This document shows, one piece after another, positions 1 through 5,998 of a stretch of 16,031 nucleotides of DNA. The notes beneath the pieces are model-generated. The model was not told where the DNA came from. It ran no database searches and saw nothing but the letters and a program-made list of their open reading frames with translations. The position numbers were made by a program, and so were the translations under genes. The DNA is from JBPYCR01 sp051846935 (GTDB taxonomy: Bacteria > Bacillota > Bacilli > Bacillales > Amphibacillaceae). The DNA is taken from positions 1 to 16,031 of the forward strand of contig NZ_JBPYCS010000042.1 of NCBI RefSeq assembly GCF_051846935.1. The letters run 5' to 3'. How positions within the stretch are numbered: the stretch's first letter is position 1; each line of letters begins with the position of its first letter.

Positions 1-514
1 ACGCCTGGTGGTCTTCTTCTCTTTTAAACTCATCAATTGCTAATCCGACATCATAAACAAGTCGTTCTTTAAAAGAATTTAACTGAAATTGTATAATCGA
101 ATCAAAATGAATGACTTTAGAGCTTTTAATATTTGTCATAAAGAGGGAATACAAACTGCTTTTCGGCTCCATTTCTTTATGTCTATCAATCAGCTTAAAC
201 GCTTCTTTATCTTCGCCTGATAAAGCACCGTAAGCAATCTCACATATCCGCTCAATCTCATAAATATTTGTATAAAAATAATATTTTTGAATGACTTGTT
301 TAATCATTCGCGATAATCGAAACACAAAAAAGACATGCACCATTGAGTCTGCTATTTCTTGTAAATGTTCAGAAGATAACTTTTGTTTAAATTGAATATG
401 ATTCCCCCATTCTTTATCGGTTTTCCAATTTAATTCAATCAGTTTAATTTTTTTAAACAAGTTTTCGCAAAAACATATTACTTCCTGATCAGACTTAAAA
501 TATACATCCAGCAA
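1..514 (-). CDS. ytxC: YtxC-like sporulation-associated protein, 3' end outside the window
   Basis: The first 171 codons of an open frame that runs off the left edge. It encodes a charged, mostly helical soluble protein with no signal peptide or membrane segment. The stretch ending VGLAIDEFKREEDHQ matches what I recall of the YtxC family, and the position just downstream of dnaI is where ytxC sits in Bacillus. The family is linked to sporulation but its biochemical role is unknown. I chose TTG at 514 because AAGGTGG lies six bases upstream; no in-frame ATG near the 5' end has a comparable site. Two terminator-like hairpins and an IS remnant separate it from dnaI, so it probably needs its own promoter. 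The family assignment rests on recalled similarity plus synteny. Confidence 0.8.
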   Translation of the reverse strand, partial: MLDVYFKSDQEVICFCENLFKKIKLIELNWKTDKEWGNHIQFKQKLSSEHLQEIADSMVHVFFVFRLSRMIKQVIQKYYFYTNIYEIERICEIAYGALSGEDKEAFKLIDRHKEMEPKSSLYSLFMTNIKSSKVIHFDSIIQFQLNSFKERLVYDVGLAIDEFKREEDHQA

Positions 515-546
515 TAAACACCACCTTATCCAAAACCACCTGATAC

Positions 547-552
547 ATTATA
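547..552 (-). promoter_or_regulatory. Candidate -10 element for ytxC
   Basis: A perfect TATAAT on the minus strand lies 32 bases upstream of the ytxC TTG start. No good -35 hexamer is seen 16 to 18 bases further upstream (closest TACATT). It is the best promoter candidate in the gap. It sits beside the left limit of the recognisable IS remnant, so the upstream half may be IS-derived DNA. Confidence 0.3.
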
Positions 553-571
553 TGGACAAAGGTTAGAAAAA

Positions 572-998
572 ATGTATATCCCACGAAAACTAGTTCTTAT
601 TCAATCCAATGATAGAATATATGTTAAGGAAAATTGCTTCATTTTCAAGAATACGAACACGCTAGTTATCATCAAGTCAGCTGATGCACACACTTTACGA
701 TCGATTGCGCGGGATTGCTCTGTATTACCTTCGACAGTATCGTGATTACAATGCATTAGAAAGTATACGAATAAGGTGCAACACGAAGTGCATATCATCC
801 TACATGAAAACCAGTTTAAAGATGTTACGAAAGCATCTTTCATATATAAAGAATAACTTCTTTTATCCGTATAACAATGGGCGAATTGAAGGGACCAACA
901 ACAAACTTGAAGTATTTAATAGAGTCGCTTATAGGTACAATATCTTTAGGAATTATAAGAATTGAATCATGCGTTATTTCAAAAGCGAAAACCTATAG
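572..998 (+). pseudogene. Decayed, internally deleted ISL3-family transposase
   Basis: Two same-strand fragments in different frames. The first (572-745) reads an N-terminal part with KENCFIFKNT and a helix-turn-helix-like LRSIARDCSVLPSTVS, then a TGA where Arg usually follows in ISL3 proteins. The second (about 775-998, another frame) reads MKTSLKMLRKHLSYIKNNFF, then YPYNNGRIEGTNNK and NRVAYRYNIFRNYKN. This is the typical ISL3 C-terminus and carries the last acidic residue of the DDE triad in GRIEGTNNK. The frame meets TGA at 963-965 and then continues IMRYFKSEN to TAG at 996-998, resembling the usual R-I-x-x-H-F ending. Intact family members are about 400 or more residues, so the zinc-finger N-terminus and most of the catalytic core, including both other acidic residues, are missing. 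It cannot encode an active transposase. Confidence 0.85.
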
Positions 999-1026
999 AA
1001 ACAAAGTACAATACAAAACAGAAAGA

Positions 1027-1066
1027 CACACACTCCAATGCAAATGAAACAGCATTGAAGTGTGTG
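1027..1066 (-). terminator. 15-bp hairpin, second terminator-like structure after dnaI
   Basis: The arms at 1027-1041 and 1052-1066 pair over 15 bases around a 10-base loop. The one imperfect position is a C-A mismatch in plus-strand RNA but a G-U pair in minus-strand RNA, and the T-rich tract (TCTTTCTGTTTTG) follows on the minus side. Both point to action on transcripts coming from dnaI. The T-run is interrupted, so termination may be partial. Confidence 0.5.
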
Positions 1067-1109
1067 CAATTAGGATATTCCCACTCTTTAAGCTGACTGA
1101 AACGAAAAC

Positions 1110-1138
1110 CCGACAGACTCTTTCGGAAAGCCTGTCGG
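1110..1138 (-). terminator. First terminator-like hairpin after dnaI
   Basis: The arms CCGACAG (1110-1116) and CTGTCGG (1132-1138) enclose an inner CTTT/AAAG helix. In minus-strand RNA a G-U pair and a two-base bulge join the two helices. The hairpin is followed on the minus strand by GTTTTCGTTTC. It lies about 110 bases past the dnaI stop, inside the IS remnant, and would end nrdR-dnaB-dnaI transcripts before ytxC. Confidence 0.6.
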
Positions 1139-1228
1139 ATGTAGTACAAGCCAGTGAAATCAGAGCGCAAGCTTTATTGTTTTCGTTTTACTTAATTAGT
1201 ATGCATCCCTCGACGTAGAATACATCAC

Positions 1229-1250
1229 CAACATCATTTGACAAAGAACC
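1229..1250 (-). repeat. Probable right terminal inverted repeat of the ISL3 remnant
   Basis: Read inward from 1250 on the minus strand it begins GGTTCTTTGTCAAATGATG. This resembles the GG-x-TCTTTxGTCA ends I associate with ISL3-family elements. It directly touches the TAA stop codon of dnaI at 1251-1253. No matching left repeat remains in the window, so the call rests on resemblance to the family ends and on its position beyond the transposase C-terminus. Confidence 0.5.
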
Positions 1251-2192
1251 TTAAACAGAAGGGGGGGTTTCTCTCCTGTTCTCACCATATAACGGGATCT
1301 CTTTACTTACTTGTTTAATACGTTCAATTATTCGCCCAGCTTTCACTTCTTCTACCCCTCCACGTGTAGTAGCTAACTCGATCTCCAATTGATCTAGTGT
1401 GTAGTTAGAAGTAAAAAAGACTGGCAATCGCTCCATCATACGATACTGCAATATTGAACCGAGTACTTCATCTCTGAACCAGGCCGATTGCATTTCAGCT
1501 CCTATGTCATCGATCATTAATACTTGGGTCGTTTTAAAATAGTTTATTTTTTCGTTGACGGAATCATCTTTGAACGCATTCTTTATTTCACGGACAAACT
1601 CCGGCATATAAATGATCATCGTCGGTATGTGAAACTCTTTTAATTTATTTGCAATAGCACCTAGAAAGTAAGTTTTTCCGACTCCAAATGGTCCGGTTAT
1701 ATACAATCCTTTCGCCGGTAGCTGTGTCTTCGCCTGATCAAGAAAATAACTAATTTCACGAATGGCCTGACTTCTTCCTTGATCAAATTCAATTTTTTCT
1801 ATCGATGCTTCAAGTATTTCTTTAGGCATATATAAACTTTTAATCAAGTTCTGCTGTTCTGCAATCTGTTCATGTGCAATATGATTTGAACATTTTTCAT
1901 AGGCTAATCTAATCTCACCATTTTCTACACGTAAAATAGGCGAGTAGCCTTTCAACATATTTTTACACTCCGAATAAGAAGCACATTGCTTGCATTGCTT
2001 TGATTGAGATACGTATTCATGAAGCTTAATTAAATGCTTTGTCACTGTTTGTTCGGTTAATTCGGGATGCTCAGATAGAAACTGCAAAACATCTGGATGC
2101 TTTAAAATATCTTGTTGTATATTTTGTAGTCTATCTTTAAATTGAGGATTTTTTTGTATCCAGCTTTTTAATGTTGATTGTATTGATTCCAT
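1251..2192 (-). CDS. dnaI: DnaI, replicative helicase loader (AAA+ ATPase)
   Basis: A 313-residue primosomal protein that loads the hexameric replicative helicase onto DNA together with DnaB and DnaD. The N-terminal helicase-binding half has a cysteine cluster at C67, C70, C76 and C101, matching the zinc site of the B. subtilis protein. The AAA+ half has Walker A GPFGVGKT (167-174), Walker B VLMIDDIGAE (acidic pair D228, D229), sensor 1 FFTSN (259-263) and a conserved Arg in the RIIERI segment (R287). I chose ATG at 2192 (MESIQSTL, as in B. subtilis MEPIGRSL) because AAGGA lies eight bases upstream; the in-frame ATG at 2201 overlaps the dnaB stop and has that motif too close. The gene follows dnaB by five bases. 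The C-terminus ends ETPPSV after the family-typical GENRR, is encoded over a run of seven C, and stops at the IS end. Confidence 0.95.
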   Translation of the reverse strand: MESIQSTLKSWIQKNPQFKDRLQNIQQDILKHPDVLQFLSEHPELTEQTVTKHLIKLHEYVSQSKQCKQCASYSECKNMLKGYSPILRVENGEIRLAYEKCSNHIAHEQIAEQQNLIKSLYMPKEILEASIEKIEFDQGRSQAIREISYFLDQAKTQLPAKGLYITGPFGVGKTYFLGAIANKLKEFHIPTMIIYMPEFVREIKNAFKDDSVNEKINYFKTTQVLMIDDIGAEMQSAWFRDEVLGSILQYRMMERLPVFFTSNYTLDQLEIELATTRGGVEEVKAGRIIERIKQVSKEIPLYGENRRETPPSV

Positions 2193-2197
2193 ATAAA

Positions 2198-3574
2198 TCA
2201 TCCTTGAAAATGATTATTTTGAGTTGTTCCGGCATGTTTTCGAAGCAGTGCTAACACTTCTTCCTTCTCTTCTTCCATATCAATGGATTGGTTAGCAGGA
2301 GATTGCTTCGGTACTTGTTTCTGCTTTTGCTTTCTTTCTTTAAACCAATCAGGCAATACGCCTACTGTTGATTTTGCTTGATTGTAGTAGGTTCTTTTTG
2401 AATACGTATTTTTCGTTCGTTTAGTCGTTTCTTTTTTAGCAAATTCCATCGCATCCTTGGCAGTTTTCAATTTTGCTCGAGACCAATGACTAGCGATTTT
2501 TTCTAAATAAGCTTTAGATAACTTCATATCCGACTGTAACAACACGTAATGAATGAGTACGTTCATAACGGCTGGCGGAAGTCCTTGCTTCGTCATTACT
2601 TCTCGAATGATTTTCATATCCTGCTCAGATGCATGATTTCCATTAGATAAGTCTTCGAGCAGTTGCTTTGGAGTTATCCTTTGCAAAGTTTCTACGAGCT
2701 GTTCCTCTTTCGTTAGAGGTGTCGATCTATCTTTAGTCTTTTCCATTTTTTTGTTTTTTACCAGTTGAATCGGCACTTCATTATGCTTTGCTTTAAACAA
2801 ATCATGACAAGCTGCTTTAAATTCCTCCCGATCCAACGTATGATCCTCACTGATTGCCCATAAGACAGATTTATCTATCTCATAAGGCTCAAGGTCGTAT
2901 AAAACCATCATTTGAGAGATTAATAGTTTATTCTCCTCCGTTAACACACTATTTACGGGAATCATTCGTTGCTTTAACATTTGCTTCATCCAGGAGAAAT
3001 CGATTTGAGAGCTATTCTTTGTCTGAGTAATGCGTTTATCTTGGTCATTAAGAGGAACTTCATGTTCAAAGCTTGGTTGAAACGTTTGAAAAACTTCTTT
3101 AAAGGATGCAGTTACATTTACTCCTAGCTTGTCCTGGCTATCTATCTTACAGCGGCGATTTAATTCTTTATATTTCATTTCACCTAGGTGATGATAAAGG
3201 AGCTCAGAGAGCATAGCATCTTGAAAAAAGCTAGAAGGAGAAAAGGGAGCTTGCAATTTATATACGTACGATGTATTCATATCCGATTCTAAAGCAAAGG
3301 TTTGAAGAAGCCCTATCCCTTCTAGCTTTAATCTGGCCTCATATAATTGATCCAATGGGATATCTAAGTAAGTCATTAACGTATGATGTGTGTGTAACGA
3401 TGTTTCCGTCCGTATTTGCGCATCGTTTAGTAGTGTTTGATACAGCATAATGGCTTCCATTCCGATTAAAGGCTGGTATAAATGAGTTAATGAAATCGAA
3501 TAATCAACCGGAAGATCTCCATTAAGTAGTACTTCGTAGCCTTCAATGGGCAATATTTTGCCAATATATTTCAT
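2198..3574 (-). CDS. dnaB: DnaB, replication initiation and membrane-attachment protein (Firmicutes type)
   Basis: A 458-residue Firmicute-specific initiation protein, not the helicase of the same name in E. coli. In B. subtilis it works with DnaD and DnaI to load the replicative helicase at oriC and at restarted forks, and links the origin to the membrane. The N-terminus (MKYIGKILPIEGYEV) starts a winged-helix DDBH1 region. A helical DDBH2 domain lies in the second half and contains the Y-x3-I-x3-W signature YLEKIASHW (Y356, I360, W364). A lysine-rich linker and an acidic tail (DMEEEKEEV) follow. No transmembrane segment is evident. Length is close to the 472 residues of B. subtilis DnaB. 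The start has AAAGGG eight bases upstream. It follows nrdR by 23 bases and is probably co-transcribed with nrdR and dnaI. Confidence 0.94.
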   Translation of the reverse strand: MKYIGKILPIEGYEVLLNGDLPVDYSISLTHLYQPLIGMEAIMLYQTLLNDAQIRTETSLHTHHTLMTYLDIPLDQLYEARLKLEGIGLLQTFALESDMNTSYVYKLQAPFSPSSFFQDAMLSELLYHHLGEMKYKELNRRCKIDSQDKLGVNVTASFKEVFQTFQPSFEHEVPLNDQDKRITQTKNSSQIDFSWMKQMLKQRMIPVNSVLTEENKLLISQMMVLYDLEPYEIDKSVLWAISEDHTLDREEFKAACHDLFKAKHNEVPIQLVKNKKMEKTKDRSTPLTKEEQLVETLQRITPKQLLEDLSNGNHASEQDMKIIREVMTKQGLPPAVMNVLIHYVLLQSDMKLSKAYLEKIASHWSRAKLKTAKDAMEFAKKETTKRTKNTYSKRTYYNQAKSTVGVLPDWFKERKQKQKQVPKQSPANQSIDMEEEKEEVLALLRKHAGTTQNNHFQG

Positions 3575-3597
3575 CGGATTAACCCTTTCCTTTTTAA

Positions 3598-4065
3598 TTA
3601 CGATTTATCTTTATTACGATTGATTAATTCCTTTAATTCATCCAAGAACATATTTATATCTTTAAATTGTCGGTAGACCGAAGCAAAACGTATATATGCA
3701 AGATCATCAACTTCAGAGAGTCGGTTCATCACCATTTCTCCAATATAATTACTTTCAATCTCTGATAGCTCGGAAGTTCGGATCTCCTTCTCTACGCCGA
3801 TTGCTATTTCTTCTATTTTTTCAATGGGAACAGGTCTTTTTTCACAAGCACGAATAAGTCCGCGTATTAATTTATCTCTACTAAACTCCTGTCTAGTGCC
3901 ATCTTTTTTTACAATGACTAAAGGAGATTCTTCCATTCGTTCAAAGGTTGTAAAACGACAGCCACACTGTTCACATTCTCTCCGTCTGCGAATCGCTCTA
4001 CCTTCTTCAATTGGGCGAGAATCTAATACTTTTGTACTTTTATTATGGCAATTTGAGCATTTCAT
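3598..4065 (-). CDS. nrdR: NrdR, ribonucleotide reductase transcriptional repressor
   Basis: A 155-residue zinc-ribbon/ATP-cone repressor of ribonucleotide reductase genes. The zinc ribbon is MKCSNC near the start plus CEQC (C3, C6, C31, C34), with an extra C36. The basic IRRRRECE segment fits DNA binding. Residues about 49-139 form the ATP-cone (SPLVIVKKDGTRQEFSRDKL through VYRQFKDI) that senses ATP and dATP. I chose ATG at 4065 because MKCSNC aligns with the usual NrdR N-terminus; an in-frame TTG 30 bases upstream would add ten residues without a ribosome-binding site. The site for 4065 is modest (GGGG ten bases upstream). It is the first gene of a likely nrdR-dnaB-dnaI unit, linking dNTP supply control to replication initiation. 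No ribonucleotide reductase gene or NrdR box pair is visible in the window. Confidence 0.95.
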   Translation of the reverse strand: MKCSNCHNKSTKVLDSRPIEEGRAIRRRRECEQCGCRFTTFERMEESPLVIVKKDGTRQEFSRDKLIRGLIRACEKRPVPIEKIEEIAIGVEKEIRTSELSEIESNYIGEMVMNRLSEVDDLAYIRFASVYRQFKDINMFLDELKELINRNKDKS

Positions 4066-4124
4066 CCTAGTTAAACCCCATTCATAATCATTCAAAATCT
4101 AAATCGCTAATTGTTATTCCTTAT

Positions 4125-4133
4125 ATTTTAACA
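4125..4133 (-). promoter_or_regulatory. Candidate extended -10 promoter for nrdR-dnaB-dnaI
   Basis: The minus strand reads TGTTAAAAT, an extended -10 (TGn plus TAAAAT), 59 bases upstream of the nrdR ATG and just downstream of the gapB hairpin. No convincing -35 accompanies it, which is tolerated for extended -10 promoters. It is the best promoter-like sequence in the gapB-nrdR gap. Confidence 0.4.
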
Positions 4134-4160
4134 TGATTTATCATTTTTCCCTAATACAAA

Positions 4161-4206
4161 TACCGATTGCCTTCTCTATTAGCTGAAATAGAAAAAACAA
4201 TCGGTA
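4161..4206 (-). terminator. 20-bp hairpin after gapB
   Basis: The arms 4161-4180 and 4187-4206 pair along all 20 bases in minus-strand RNA around a six-base loop. The outer nine pairs are perfect (TACCGATTG/CAATCGGTA); the inner eleven include three G-U pairs that would be C-A mismatches on the other strand, so the structure suits minus-strand RNA. It starts 36 bases past the gapB stop. The tail is only TTTGTATT, weak for a terminator, so partial termination or mRNA 3'-end protection is also possible. Confidence 0.65.
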
Positions 4207-4242
4207 GATTTGAAATTATAGCTCGAATCAAAATCAATGCTT

Positions 4243-5277
4243 CTAAGAAATATTTACTTTTTGTTTTTGTACAAAATAGCTGCCAACATATTTCGTTAGA
4301 TCAACTACTCTTTTCGAATATCCCCACTCATTATCATACCATGCCAATACTTTTATTTTGTTTTTATCCATAACCATTGTCGTTAAGCTATCTATAATAG
4401 CCGAGTAACTAGATGATGTGTAATCAATTGATACGAGGGGCTCTGTACTATATTGGAGTATTCCTCGCATCGTATGATTAGCAGCTTTTTTAAAGGCTTC
4501 ATTGACTTCTGTCTCACTTACATCTTTCTCAACATCCACTACTAGATCAACAAGTGAAACATTTGGTGTAGGCACTCGCAAGGCCATTCCGTGCAATTTC
4601 CCATTTAAATGAGGCAATACTTCTCCTAGTGCTTTCGCAGCACCTGTCGAAGTAGGAATTATAGACTGCGTACATCCTCTTGCTCTCCGTAAATCTTTAT
4701 GTGGATTATCCAAGTTTAATTGATCCGTCGTAAATGCATGTACGGTAGTCATTAATCCATTTTTTATTTTAAAGTTATCATCTAGTACTTTGACAACTGG
4801 CGCTAAACAATTCGTTGTACACGACGCATTTGAAATTATATCATCTGTCTCTGGAATATAGCTATCTTCGTTTACACCGAGCACAATTGTCTTATCTACA
4901 TTTTGACCTGGAGCGGTTATAACTACCTTACTCGCACCAGCTTGTAAATGTCTGCTTGCACCGTCCTTAGAATTAAACTTTCCAGTTGCTTCCACAACGA
5001 TATCAATATTAAGTTCCTTCCAAGGAAGCTTTTCAGGCTCCCGAGAATGTACAAGTTCTATTTTCTTTCCATTAATGTGGATTCCATCATTATTTCCGAT
5101 TACTTCTCCATCAAAAACTCCATGCACACTGTCATATTTAATTAAATGGGCTAATGTTTCGGGAGGATAGCTCGCATTAATGGCAACAACCTCTAATTGT
5201 TTATCAAAAATAGCTTGCCGGAAAACCATTCTTCCGATACGACCAAATCCATTAATTGCAATTCGGGTTCTATTCAT
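4243..5277 (-). CDS. gapB: GapB, gluconeogenic (NADP-preferring) glyceraldehyde-3-phosphate dehydrogenase
   Basis: A 344-residue cytosolic GAPDH of the GapB/Gap2 class, which in Bacillus runs in the gluconeogenic direction (1,3-bisphosphoglycerate to glyceraldehyde-3-phosphate). The Rossmann motif NGFGRIGR is at 9-16. The catalytic cysteine is C153 in SNASCTTNC and the partner is H180 in MTTVH. The N-terminal coenzyme loop reads VAINASYPPETLAHL; the Asp that follows AIN in NAD-specific glycolytic enzymes is replaced by Ala. This is the GapB hallmark linked to NADP use. The start has a strong AGGAGG seven bases upstream. The control region carries two CcpN-type boxes, as expected for a gene repressed on glucose. 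In B. subtilis speD follows gapB; here a hairpin and nrdR follow directly. Confidence 0.95.
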   Translation of the reverse strand: MNRTRIAINGFGRIGRMVFRQAIFDKQLEVVAINASYPPETLAHLIKYDSVHGVFDGEVIGNNDGIHINGKKIELVHSREPEKLPWKELNIDIVVEATGKFNSKDGASRHLQAGASKVVITAPGQNVDKTIVLGVNEDSYIPETDDIISNASCTTNCLAPVVKVLDDNFKIKNGLMTTVHAFTTDQLNLDNPHKDLRRARGCTQSIIPTSTGAAKALGEVLPHLNGKLHGMALRVPTPNVSLVDLVVDVEKDVSETEVNEAFKKAANHTMRGILQYSTEPLVSIDYTSSSYSAIIDSLTTMVMDKNKIKVLAWYDNEWGYSKRVVDLTKYVGSYFVQKQKVNIS

Positions 5278-5293
5278 TATAAATCCTCCTGTA

Positions 5294-5304
5294 TATGTTA
5301 TACT
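5294..5304 (+). promoter_or_regulatory. CcpN-type operator box 1 (gapB-proximal)
   Basis: TATGTTATACT on the plus strand fits the B. subtilis CcpN box TRTGHYATAYW at every position. CcpN represses gapB and pckA when glycolytic substrates are present. The box covers a possible -10 (TATAAC, minus strand, 5302-5297) whose -35 would be TTGGTG at 5324-5319 with a 16-base spacer, and it ends four bases from the AGGAGG ribosome-binding site. Confidence 0.65.
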
Positions 5305-5326
5305 TTAATTGTTATTTTCACCAAAT

Positions 5327-5337
5327 AGTATAACACA
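5327..5337 (-). promoter_or_regulatory. CcpN-type operator box 2 and possible gapB extended -10
   Basis: TGTGTTATACT on the minus strand also fits TRTGHYATAYW fully. It faces box 1 as an inverted repeat, centres 33 bp apart (about three helical turns). It contains TGTTATACT, an extended -10 in the gapB direction that would give a leader of roughly 43 bases. This is a more usual leader length than the alternative promoter beneath box 1, so this box may itself be the promoter core. Confidence 0.6.
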
Positions 5338-5379
5338 TTTAAAAAGAAATGTGCTGAAATTAACCCTTTTTACACAAAA

Positions 5380-5985
5380 TTAATGTGAAAGTATATCCCA
5401 TTTTTTCAAAATAGCTACTAACTGCTCGTAAGAAGATTGTTGCGATTGGCTATTATCTATAATAGCATCTGCCATTTCTGCTTTTTTACTCACAGGAATT
5501 TGCGCTTGAATTCGAGATTTTGCCTCTTCATAATCCGTTTCATCGCGCTTCATCAGACGATCTAATTGTGTTTTTTCATCTACATAAACTACAATAATTT
5601 TATCAACAAAATGCATCAGCTTGCTTTCAAATAGTAACGGTATATCTAAAACAACACATTCTTCTCCCGCCTTAATTAAGGCGTCCCTTTGCTGCAGCAT
5701 CTCTTTTCGTATCTCAGGATGAATAATTTTGTTCAACTGCCTTCGCTTTTCTTCATTCGAAAAAATCAGTTTACCGAGTTTTTTTCGATTAATTGTCTCA
5801 TCCCTATTTAGTACGTGTTCACCAAATGTTTCAATTATGCTTCGATAGGCAGTTTTACCAGGAATTACTACATCTCTTGCTATTTGATCCGCATCAATTA
5901 CTGGAATACTCAATTTAGAGATCATTGCTGAAACTGTACTTTTACCTGTAGCGATACTTCCTGTTAAGCCAATAACTATACCCAT
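5380..5985 (-). CDS. coaE: CoaE, dephospho-CoA kinase
   Basis: A 201-residue cytosolic kinase for the last step of coenzyme A synthesis, phosphorylating the 3'-OH of dephospho-CoA with ATP. The N-terminal P-loop is GLTGSIATGKST (6-17), followed by the CoA-binding region with VIDADQIARDVV and, further on, the family-typical VVLDIPLLFE. I chose ATG at 5985 because AAAGGAGGT lies five bases upstream and MGIVIGLTG matches the normal N-terminus. The open frame extends 20 codons further into mutM but without family similarity. Only 13 bases separate it from the mutM stop and its ribosome-binding site fills that gap, so it is translated from the polA-mutM-coaE message. B. subtilis carries ytaF in this cluster; no such gene is present here. 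No convincing terminator follows. Confidence 0.95.
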   Translation of the reverse strand: MGIVIGLTGSIATGKSTVSAMISKLSIPVIDADQIARDVVIPGKTAYRSIIETFGEHVLNRDETINRKKLGKLIFSNEEKRRQLNKIIHPEIRKEMLQQRDALIKAGEECVVLDIPLLFESKLMHFVDKIIVVYVDEKTQLDRLMKRDETDYEEAKSRIQAQIPVSKKAEMADAIIDNSQSQQSSYEQLVAILKKWDILSH

Positions 5986-5998
5986 TTTCGACCTCCTT

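Larger units (their letters stand above)
572..1250 (+). mobile_element. ISL3-family IS remnant between dnaI and ytxC
   Basis: The region comprises the broken transposase (572-998), about 230 bp of downstream DNA with two hairpins, and a probable right terminal repeat ending at 1250. The left terminal repeat is not visible; the left limit given is simply where transposase coding similarity starts. No 8-bp target duplication matching TTAAACAG (bases beyond the right end) is found near the left side, consistent with deletion of the left end. The 541-571 stretch left of it holds only the possible ytxC -10 element. Confidence 0.65.

Noticed and set aside
601..843. 80-codon minus-strand open frame antisense to the transposase fragments
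   Set aside because: The plus strand shows recognisable ISL3 motifs in two frames here; the antisense frame resembles nothing and lacks a ribosome-binding site.
979..1170. 63-codon minus-strand open frame in the IS remnant
   Set aside because: It spans both terminator-like hairpins, has no good ribosome-binding site and an unusual Phe/Cys-rich composition. More likely non-coding IS end sequence.
4066..4095. Upstream TTG start for nrdR
   Set aside because: No ribosome-binding site, and NrdR proteins begin directly at the zinc ribbon (MKC).
5334..5353. CACATTT/AAATGTG hairpin as a coaE terminator
   Set aside because: Seven AT-rich pairs, no following T-run, and it overlaps the CcpN-type box; not convincing as a terminator.
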